Shown here one piece after another: positions 46,701 to 58,700 of a stretch of 64,000 nucleotides of DNA (positions are counted from its first letter, which is position 1; each line of letters opens with the position of its first letter). A model generated the notes under the pieces. It saw nothing but the letters and a program-made list of their open reading frames with translations. It had not been told where the DNA came from and searched no databases. Made by a program: the position numbers and the translations under genes. The DNA comes from Apostichopus japonicus (taxonomy: Eukaryota; Echinodermata; Holothuroidea; Aspidochirotida; Stichopodidae). The stretch lies in contig NC_092567.1 in the NCBI RefSeq assembly GCF_037975245.1, forward strand, positions 20,521,376 to 20,585,375. The letters are read 5' to 3'.

Positions 46701-49700
46701 GTAGTCAATTACAGTGTTGTAGTCAATTCATAGTGTTGTTAATGTTGTAGTCATATTTGTAGTGTTGTATTCATTTCACAGAGCTGTAGAAATTTTATAG
46801 CACTCGTGGTGATTGTCACATAGTGTTATTTTGAAAGTTTCATGGTCACCTTTGTAGTGTATTTTTTTTTCAATTTCTTTATTCCAGTATAAATTTCAAA
46901 ATTTATAAGGACAAATAATAATGATACACAAAAGACGTAAAATGTTCAATTAGCATGAACAAGTAAGAAATAAGATGGAGGGGATAAGAAGGTTGATAGA
47001 TTAAAAGGATTACTGTATAACAGATCACATCACGGTGCCATTGTAGTCAAGCACTCCATTGCAGTCCAACTCTCAAAAGTGTCAGTATCTTTCTGTTTAT
47101 AGGGACAGTCTAATAGTCGTCTGGGAGCTCAACATCAGAGAGCGTAAAAACCCCGTCCAGATTCTGACCAGCACTACTCACAAAGATGCAGGTATAACCT
47201 GTCTGGCTTGGGATGAGTCAGGAAACAGAGTATTCGCCGGAGATGAGAGAGGATGGGTAACCATCACTAACGTGGACAGTAAGAAGGTACGATAATTCCC
47301 CCTTACTCTCCAACATTTGACCCAGGTGGACCATGTTGTGATTTTCCTCGGTTATAGTCCTAACCCATCTATTCGTAAGGCCTCCTAAAATGACAGATAT
47401 TGCTTTCTGAGTTGATGATTACATTTGCACATTGACTGGGAGAAAGGTTCACTATCAGATTCCGTTGGAAGCAGTCCTTCAAAAATCTTGTACTGCTTCA
47501 ATACAAAACACACCATAAAAAGCTTGTCCACCTATTTTTGGATTGGGAACCATATAGCTTAATTATATATGCCTATTTGGAATGTTTCGCTCGCAATGTT
47601 CTCTGCAGAATTTCATGGGAATCTTTCTTGTGGTAGAAATATGATTTTCCTCTCTGGTTAAATGATATAAATATTGCAGTTAAACAATTTAAGCATTTCC
47701 AGCAATAATGACATCATTCTCTCTAATGTTGCCAGATGCAAAATTCATATCTCTGCCATATACCATGGTAGCATGCAGATGTGCTTTTCGATGGCACGAT
47801 ACAGGAAATTTCTGGCAATTTTGTCGATTTCAAAGCAATTATCTTCAGCCACGATAATATCCTCATTATTGTAGTGCATATATTTTTCTCCGATAATCAA
47901 AGAAGATTTTGAATGACATTCTAGCTAGATTTCGTGTTCCGAACTTCTTTTCTTCTTCATCTTTACCCGTACAGCCGTCTGGACTCTTTAAACTTCTCTC
48001 GCAGGTCATCCTCAAGGCAGACTCCCAAATCGTTCAACTAGATTTTGTCAATGACGACCTCTTGGTTTCAACTCTTACCCGTATCCATGTTTGTTTCACA
48101 AAAAGGTTCGAAATATGCTATATTTTACAAGCATACAAAAAAAAAAAAAAAATTAAATTTGAAGACTAAGTTCAATCTAAAAGTTCATACATAGACTCCC
48201 ATGAATCCTGGGCGGTAAAAATCTCGTCATTTTGCATATTAATATCCTAAGAATGAATAAGTAGATTCGTAACCGGAAATATTTGTAGTAATTTCTTACA
48301 AAATGGCTTGAATTTCAATTTTTTGCCAGATGACTTTAGAACACACATGGGGGAAAACTTGCAAGCTTCAAAAAAAGGTTTACCAAAGCCTATTATATGC
48401 TCGGCAGAAAATTAACTTGCATGGAAAAAAAAAATGGTGAAATATGTATCGGGCCTAGCATGATATTTTCAACAGGTGAACAGGGAACATGTAATATTTC
48501 TGATCTTATATTTGTGATATAATGCAATACTGCCATTCCTGTTCTTTAGGTAGATGCTCATTGCATCTCTGAGACAGTAAGTAACCATGACAATGTGCGA
48601 ACACTTTATAACCCAACATATCTTTCTTCTGCGTGGTTGTAAATATGATTTCTTAATAGTAACATACAATGTGTAAAAGTAAGTTGGCCTGACGTTTCGA
48701 TCTTAGCAGGATCTTCTTCAGAGGCTAGAAAAAAAGCTTCTGAAGAAGATCCTGCTAGGATCGAAACGTCAGGCCAACTTACTTTTACACATTCTATTAC
48801 ACAGGCTCTCTAGTGGATAAGCAGTTTGCTAACAGTTTTATTTATTTTGATTTAGTAACATACAAAACGAATCGCTAAAAGGGAAGATATGGAATTTAAT
48901 ACTTTTTTTAACCCTTAATTTAATGCTTTATACTTTCATCTGTTACAGAAAGAAATGTTCAACAATTGGTAAAAAGTTAAGGTAAGATCATATTAATTTT
49001 TTGTACGAATTCATTTTTTAACTTCTTTAAGAAGCAAACGAATATAACAAGGGTTAGCAACCGTTCCAAAAATGACGTCTGCAAAAAAGAAGATTGTGAA
49101 TTAATTGAAAGTGAATCCTCGATCCTGTAAAGATGTTTGAGTTGGATGGAGATAAAAGTCAAGTTAACATGAAAAGTCATAGCAATTAAGCAAATATAGG
49201 CCAATAGCTTGAATCTATAGCATTTACAATCTTAACCTACTTTCAAGACACTCAAACAGAGGCCTTTTAATTTGCAACGAAAAAACCCATGACATTCCAA
49301 CTTATGTTTCTTTTCTGTTTCAAAGTGTTTTAAATAATTTACCATATACTTTGCTTTTGCCATACATGTTTATCCAATTATGCTTCTTCTGCTACCTTTT
49401 GAAATTTTCAAAATGATGTAAATCTTCTGTCTTTCTCTATTTGTTTATTAAGGGTGAGGGTGGGGTGGTGGAGGTGATGTGGGAGCGGGGTTGGTTTGTG
49501 TAGTTATTGATAGTAATTGTGTACCCTTGCAAGGAATCCTGTGTCACTACTATGGTTCCAAATTCATGTATGGAAACTTGAAAAAAAATCCCAGGAAATC
49601 TCATGCTTTTTTTTGCAAGATAATTTGTGATTTTGGTGAAAACTGGCAAATATGTGGTGCCTCACATTTACTACTACAGGATTTTACTTGGCAAATGTGT

Positions 49701-52700
49701 TGAAATCCCAGAAAATAGGTTAACACAGGATTTTATGAGAGAAATGCAAAGTACAGGATTTTTGTACAGTATGACGTATAATACAGTATTTGTCTTTTTC
49801 TGTGTAAATTGTACCTGTGATCGCAGGGGATCATAGGTCAAGGTTCATCCATTTGTTAGGTAAAGATATTTTTCTGTCATGTTCGCATGATTCCAATAAA
49901 GAATATGATTATTGCCACTAAATATGCTATAAATTCAAAGTAATGGTCACTTGTGATCTTTAAACTTCAAAGGCATTTTACTTTGATATATTATTCAATT
50001 TCCCTAGTTGAATTATATCTGCAACCTGTGTGTGTAATTAAGAGAGTCAAACTTCCCAGAAAGTATTTGTGACAACTTTTAGCAATTTCTATCACCCCTA
50101 GCAGTATTGGGCCAATAGTAATGACCTTTGCATAGTAGTATAGGTGTCCATTATTACATTTTCTCTTAACTAAACTTCTCACCTAAATTTCTCTTTGTAA
50201 ATGTCACATGAGAGAAATAAATTTGAATTGCATTTGATAAATTTTTCCAATTTTCAGGGAAGGATTTTTCGGAGCTTGCTTTTATAGGTCATCAAACGGT
50301 GGCCGAGAAGCGGTGGTCTTGTCAGCGAGACCAGGAAGTCGAATCTGGGAGGTACTGAATACTTTTTGACACATCATCAATTATTCGCTAGTATGTTACT
50401 TCACTATACTGTAAGACAATGCCACGTCAACCTGCCCACCGTTCATTAGGCGGTAAGACGATTAAAAGAAAGAATTGTAAATAACTGAATGAGTCAGTCA
50501 ATCAGTGAGTGAGTCAGTCAGTTTATAGTGAAATAAGTTGAACGAAATATATGATGCAGAAAAAGCAAGAATATCCAGAAAGAAAGCACACTTTAGCCAA
50601 TGATACAGGCTATCCCCTTCTGCTTGCCACTGCTGAGGGAATATTTTAAGAAAAGTGCAACAAAACCCTTGATATATATGCAAATGATTCACCAACTGTA
50701 AGAAACAGCAAATTTTAGACTTCACAAAATACTGATGGGAAATGATGGCTGATGCATCTGCTTGAGAACTTGCAAAAATAGAATATTAATACCACCATTT
50801 TGCATAAACCACAGAAGCTTTCCAATGAATGATAGTGTTAGCTAAGGAGTGTTAGCTCAGTGGTTAACGCCGGTGCCTTTCAATCATAAGGTCCCAAGTT
50901 CGAGTCACTCCAAGAGTAATGTATGTCATCCAGTTACAGAGTTGTTGACAATTAACAATTCATAATCATGGACGTTAAAGATGAACCTAAGAGACAGACT
51001 TCGGTCAGCTTGCGGCTTTGATAAGCCAATGATGGCTTCTTCGCTAGTTCCTGCTTGCAGGAGGATCTAAATACATACATAGTGACTTTTCTGGCAGTGG
51101 CTTTTATTTCAGATCCAGTGTTGTAATAGGCAGTCTAGAGTTTTATGGATGTCTATTGATGGTACAACTGCTTATTTTTTCTAGAGACAAGCAATGTCTT
51201 TTTGCAAAGCTTAGATCCTTAGATATATGGTTTTGTTGGAATGACAGTGTTGAGGGGAAAATGTAGGAAAACATACCTGATATGTTTATGGTTAATTTTT
51301 AATAAAAAAGAAAGTGTAATCTATACCTACTTCCTATTCAACAGGCCAATACTAATGGAGAAGTTCTTAAAACTCACCAGTTTAAGAAACTGCTAGCCGT
51401 TCCACCATTACCTGTGGTGTCCCTTCAGTGAGTATTGTTTTCAATTGTCATAAATAATGTGATGATTATGCTTGTTCTGTTAGTTAAATTATCATATCTC
51501 AGGATTTATTAAATTTTGTCCAATTTTCCACTTTGCTTTTTGCATGTGAATAATGACTTGCACAAAGAGATTGGTTGGACAACAAAAGAAAGTGAAATTT
51601 TTATTTTTTAGTTTGATAAGTTTTTAACTCATTTCGGTACAAAAAAATTGGTAAAAATTCCAGTTTGGGATAAGGGTAATATTTACTTTCAGACATATTT
51701 GCTGCCTCATTTTAATTTCTAGTGTAATAAAGGCAAGTAAAAGCTTACCAACTTTGACATATTAATGAATTTAATTACAGTTGTTTACTGCCTTAACCCT
51801 AAAAATGGAATCACCCATCATTATAAGGTATCTTTATTTGTGGATGTGAAATTTAGTTGACCAGAGGAAGCATTGGTAAAGTGGTCAGAAATTTGCAAAC
51901 CAAATGCCAAAAAGGTCGCTGCAAGTTACTTGTCTGCATGGGCAGTGTGTTCAATATGATTAGTTATTACCCTAACCTACAATGGCATCTTCCATCTGCA
52001 TATAGATTCTTCACTTGCAAAGGTAAAATTGAGTTGATTTGAAGAAACTTTGCCATTGGTAAATAAATCCCAAAATTGCATGGCAACCAAAGACTAGCAG
52101 TTTTAAGAGCTTGTATTGAATTTTATTTTAATGTTAATAGAAAAAGCTGCATGATTTAGGGATTATGTCTGCTGACCAATTAGGTCTATTGTGTGAAACT
52201 GCAGAGCTCACAAGACTACATCCTATGCAGCCTGGCTGCATGATGCTGCAATATGGCTACAGGATGTTGCAATATGGCTGCAGGATGTTGCAGCCCCCTC
52301 AGTATGCTACTTTTGAGGTAGCATACGCCCATTAAAAGCCCCATTGACTTACACACTAAATCACAAAAGTAATGTGGTCTATAAGTCTAGATAGAAGTTT
52401 TCACTAGCTAAATGCTACCCATCACCGGATAGCTGACAAGTTGGCCTTTCATGGCATCATCAATTTTCTGTATCATGACCATGTAGAATTTTTTTGCTAT
52501 CCGAACCGGAAGTTTTCGTCACTTGTAAACAAACCTCTTCACTCAGTGGTAAACAATTTTTCCTATGCTGCTCCTGGGAGGCCTAAATGGGTCTAAAATT
52601 GCCTCAATTGACCCAATTTTCTCAACACATGTACTTCCATTCATGCTTTTCAACATGCAAGCCACAAAAAAGCTAGATCATGATTGGTAACAGGTCAAAA

Positions 52701-55700
52701 AAGATGTTCTCCTGCTGCGTTTTGGCACTTTTCCTGAAGGAGAACAATCGAGCGGATGGATATAGACTCTAATAGGAGTATGCCACGTTTGACACAGTGC
52801 TTTAGTATAAACCGAACCTAAAATGGAATCGCCCATCTTTCTGCAGTATCTTCATCGGTGGATTTAAAACTGAGTTTGTCAATGGAAGTGTTATTGAAAT
52901 AACCAGAAACTGGTGATAAAACACCCCCATCAACTGTTGCTAGGTACTTGCCTGCAGGGGAAGTTTTATTGAATATTATTAGTTATTACCCTAATCTAAA
53001 AATGGAATAGCCCATCTTTCTGTAGTGTCTTCATTTCTAGAGGTGAAATCAATTTGAGCTGTGGAATTTTCAGATCAACACCAGTATCAGTTTTAATATT
53101 AAATGGATATTCTGTCAGTGCAGACATTGGTTTTGTCCTTAGATATATTTTGTATTTAATTTGTGTCCTTAATTTAGTGACAATAGTTCAGTAATATTTC
53201 AAATATATTGTTTATCTTTTACAGGTCAAAATTTCCAAGATTTCTTCCTGAATTTCCTCGTACAGCTCAGTCTCTGATTTTCTCCAAACTTTGGATGATT
53301 AGGTTTGTATGGAACTTTAATTTGAGCAACAAATGATATCAAAAAGATAGTTAATTAAGAAACTTACTTTGACTTTTTTTCCTCATCGTGCAATGGCCAC
53401 ATCTATATTTTGTATATCAACAATGGAAAGAGCTATGAGTCAATGCACTTCATCGTTACAAACTGATTAATTATATTTGTTAAATATCGGAATTTGTTAT
53501 CTCATTAAAGAGTATTAATGATGCATTTTGCCAAGGAGAAGATCAAATACTGTTCAATTAATGTAAATTATGTTTTCAGTTCACATTAATGTTTTTTGTC
53601 TTTTTGTAGTTGAATGAATGATTAGTACTTGTATCATAAAAGTCTGCAGTGTTCAATAATAAAAAAGTAATATGCAAATGTGCTGAAAATTCTAGTTTTA
53701 TTAGGTTTAACCTTTGACCCCCAATATATCATGCTTGTTACAGACTGAATCTGAAATACTGTAATTCCTAAAACAAGCCATGTGATTGTTCGTTAATATT
53801 ATTCATATCTTTACTGAATAACAGTTTAAACTAAAAAAAAAAAAATCAATAAAAATCTGTAATGCAATTAACATGAGTTTATTTATTTTTTTGAATTGTA
53901 TCTGCTTTATATTTCAGTGTAAAAAATCACTGATTTATTTGTCATGAATGTTAAAGATTTGTTCTCATATTTTATTCCTCCAAACAGTGACCATTTTATA
54001 CTAGCTCTGGCTTCTAGTGGTATATACATTCTTGATCTAGAAAATGTTCAGGTCATCCTTTGGACGGATTCGATAAAAGGTAACGGGCCAAACTGTAAGA
54101 ATAAGTTTAAAGGCATTGAAGACTCGCCCCAAACCGCGTGCCGCTCTGTGAAAAAGTTAACTTTCCGTTGCTTGCAAGTGAAGTTATTCTATTGTCGCTA
54201 CAAAATGCAGACAGTAATGAAACATGATACCTTGTTATCTTTAGCTGGTACGGAGATGTCCATCACTGTATCGTTTGTACACTGTGCTGTGGGTATTGAC
54301 CGCAGCTGAATGTATTGACTGTACACTAGTGTCTAATTACCGACTGTAGCAAGCTGTGTGTGTATTTTCTGGGATGGAATGTGGTGTCTATAACACTTCT
54401 GTTACACCTCATTCGAAACTTTGGTCAGATTACTGACATTGGAAGTTTCTTTTTGCGCAAGTCTTCACACCCTTTAAGGGAGCAATCATTTCATTCTCTC
54501 TGATTGTGCTTGCCTCTTTGCTTCATCAAATGAAAACAGAAACAAATATGTCGAATAGGAAGATGTATCAGACATGTTACTTCAGAGAAATATAAAAAAA
54601 ATGAGAAAATGAAAATGAGACAATGTGAAGGAAAAAATATCTGTGTGAGGGTGAAGATGTGTGGGAGAAAGATCGCTTCCTCTTTTGATGTTGAGACCAT
54701 GAGTGGTGTAATTTCAGGGGGGTAGGAGCCGGGGGCCACTAGGGGCACGTGCCCCCACTTTTTCCAAATAGCAAATGTGCCCTACTGGCAAATAAAATAT
54801 GACCCTTTGATGAAGGACTGTCTTTTGGATATCTTAAGCCTTTGTTAATTTTAATATTTTATTTTAATTATTTATTTTTAGTCCGTACATGCTATTTTTA
54901 AAATGGCATCCCATATCTTTTTGTAGCACGGTTATTAATAAACAATCTCAATAAATAGAATTGATAGCATACTAACACATCATATATATTTAAGTGATAT
55001 GGCCGGTGTGTATCGGTTTATAGCATAACGAGTGGTGGTTTTGGAATGAGAAAGTGCCCCTCTGATGTTGTGCCCCCCCCCCCACACTTTTGGAAGCTCC
55101 TTATACCGTCCTGTGTAAAGGCACTGCTATGATGCGGGCGAACTGTCTCAGAGCCATCACTTGAAACCTATATCATGTTAGACAACGCGTTGTTCTGAAG
55201 GTTGCATTTACCATCTTTATAATCTCCCCTCTGAAGATTAGCATTTACCAATACAGCCTTTCTATAGTAGAAAAGTAGTTTATTAAAAGAAAAAAATCTT
55301 TCTCATGTTAGTATCAAATCTAAGACATTTCGAGATTAAATTAGATTGCAAATATTTTCATTCCAACACTTTATAAATAATAATGCTCTCATTTCTAGAG
55401 AAATGCCATCAGAAGTTCTGTAGTAGAAAAGTAGTTTATTAAAGAAAACAAAATCTCCCTCCTGTCGGTATCGAATAGAAGATATTTCGAGCTTAAATTA
55501 GATTGCAAATATTTTCATTCAAACACTTTGTAAATAATAATGCTCTCATTTCTTTCTTCTTGCAGATGTTCTAAGCGTGTCTCTGTTCAGAAAGGACATT
55601 TACTGTCTTCATTCCGATCAACAAATTCGCAAGTATAGCCTCTGTGGCATCGCCAGGTGCGCTGCAAAATTGTTTCGTAGAAATAGAGTGACGGAAAGTT

Positions 55701-58700
55701 TACAGATATGTTTAACTTTCCAGACTTGTATCAAGAGAAAAATTTCTAGGACTCATTTGTCTGTACAGAGTATGAGAAACATGTTGCAAAGACTCGAAGA
55801 ATCAAACGAACCGGAGGATTCGGTGAAGTTGTTCAGAGAAATGTTGTCCGAGCTGGAGCTGACACAAGGAGACACCGTTTCCATGGCGAGTAGCCATGGT
55901 AGCAATGATTCTGGAGATGTCGTAAGGCTGGAATCGGGCATACACGTAATACGGAGGCGAAACGAAAGCGAGAATTCGGACGAAGGGCACATACCTTTGA
56001 CGGGAGCGGAGAGTTGCAATCAGGGTCAGGACTTAGAAAGAGCTGCCGGCGAGGATATTTCTGGAGTAGTCGTTTCAGAATTTGGTGCTAATGATGAGGA
56101 CGAGATGGATGGAGATCCAGTGATGACTACAGATGCTGTTCACAAAGTGGAAGATGAGAGGCCACCAGAAGCCGGACATCAAGACACAGAAGATGTGGAT
56201 CGAACAGTTACTAACGTGCTGCTGTCTTTGAAAAGTCAAAGTTCAAAGCCTTCGGTAGAAGTCATAGGACAGAGGTCACCAGAGGTCATAGGACAGAGGT
56301 CACCAGAGGTCAGAAACGACATGGAAATGAAGCATGACGGTACCGATGATGTAGATAAAGTCACGGATAGTGAAACAGTGCCTTCGAAAGGTCAGACTTC
56401 AGGTCATACAACAAAAATGAAGGGCCAAAGGTCACCAGAGGTCAGCAGTGACACAAACGCGACACGTGAAAATGCAGATCCAGCGTTAGCAGACGAAACT
56501 GCCGATAATGGGGTATCGTCGTCGAAAGTTTGTACCACCCAGGAGGAAGAGTTGAGGGGTCTCGCAAGAGGGGAAAGTATCGGTAGTTGTGCTAGTCATG
56601 TCAAACATGAAAAGAATGGAGAGATAAACTGTAACGTCACTCGAAATACAGAGAATGTTACCGATGACAAGGCCGACATTCCGTCCGATGAGAAAGAAGA
56701 GAAGGAAAAGTTGATAAAGCAAGACCCATCAGATAACTCGGCAGATGATAATTCTTGTCCGGACTCTTTGCTGCAAACGGACAAACCGATTTGTGAGAGA
56801 GACGGTTCCTCTACGTTCGATTTGCATAACCCGCAAGAAACAGAATCACAAGGGATTCTTGAAACGACTGCTATACAGCACGAACACAATGTCACGCCAG
56901 AGGAATTAAGTCCGGAAGGTGATTTGTCTACCAAGCAGACATCCTCGCGTGATGGTAGAGATCCACATGCCGGCATGGACTCCACAAAAGCTGTGAAAAA
57001 CATTTTTCGCTCCGGTGCAATCTACGACGAGAAAATTGTAAATTGTGAGGAAAATATGCTCCGTCCAAGATCAGAAAGTTTAGCCTCCGAACCAGCAGAG
57101 AACGGTGATAAAGGCGAAGTGGCAGCGGTCGGTACGGATTTGAAGAGGGACGAGACCATCTTGAGGACGGACGTTGCCGGGGGAACAGACGTCGCTATGG
57201 GAGAGATCGAGAGGCAGCGAGATGATGAAGATGTGTTCATCTCAGAGCCCGCTCAAGTACCACAAGAGTCGACTCCAGATGTGGTTCCTGTAGACAGTCC
57301 TGTCCGGGAGCAGGATGTCCTGTCGTCCAGTGGGAAGGACACAAAAGCGGTGGTTTTGAAGGAGAAAAGAAAAAAGCTGAAGAAATCAAGAAGGGAGTCA
57401 AGGATTGTTGAAATTGGTAAGTGAATGGAAACCATGAGCAAATGTTCAACCTTTTTTCATCTTCTTTCATCTTTTACACTCACTGTTCACAACATCATTT
57501 GTTTACTGTGTTAGGTACCAGTACAGTGTTATAACTTTCTGGTATAATGTCATTCTAGTTAAATCCAAATTTAAAACCATATATTTATAAAGCGCTATTC
57601 ATGATCAAAGAATCTTCGAATGCGCTGTATAACAGTAAGAATGTGAAACAAAAATCCCTAATAGACAGTACGAAATAGGAGGTATGCTGAAACTTTTCAT
57701 TTAACCTGTTTGTTTTCATTTAACCTGCGATTTAAGTTTACCTGTAAAAAGAATCCACAGATTAAGATTCTTTAATATCGTTAGGTAAATCGTTCCACCA
57801 TTTTGGGTCCATAACACTAAAGGACTGTGCTGCAAATGTCTTGCTTCTTGTGAATGGAACTTAATATGGGTCGATAGATATTGTTGGATTTCATGTCCTG
57901 GTTACTTCTTGGCAAATTCCACCTAGAGTTTGCTCTGATAGTCTAGTGCGTTTTTGTTCAGCTAATTTTACACTAAAGTGAGGACCTTATGCTGAATTCA
58001 CAATCTAATTGGAAGCCAATGTATTATTTTAAGACAATCCCTACTATTAGTGACATATTTGTGGTTATAGTTAACCTTCAGTATATTGGATATTGGTCCA
58101 AAGTAAATCTTTAGTTGAACTATAACTTCCCATTTGGGTTGCTGGTAATTAAATACATTGGAGTATTGATTTGTTATTAAAACTTAACAGGATTCAAAGC
58201 TTTTATAAGATCCAACGTAAGAAATATCATGGCTAATTTTTGATGGTCGGTCAGTCGATCAGGATTTGCCAAATTAATTCTCTTTGCTATTTAAATTTAT
58301 CCTCACAGGGACAGTAAAAGGTCCGAAAACTTCCCCATCAAAACCGATACCAACAAGCCCTGCACCATCCACCAGTCCCTCCAAGACATCATCCACTCTG
58401 AAGGGTTCCTCACCACATATCTTCCCGTCCAGTTTTAAGCAGAGTCCAACCAAAGAAATTGATGTCGACTTTGCAACGAAACACAGAGAGTTCAGCCCAC
58501 CGAGGAACAGCGTAACGGAGAAGGAAGAGAACAGCAAAAACACCCATCACACCCCTGATGGCTTGTTGAAGATGGGGAATTCTTTTAAGAATGTTACCAG
58601 AAGGTAAGGCAATATCAAATATCCCGTTCTTAGGTATATGGTAGTAAATAAAACAGCCGAATTTCTCTTGAAGTCTTCCTTCCCTGCTACTCTTTAGGTC

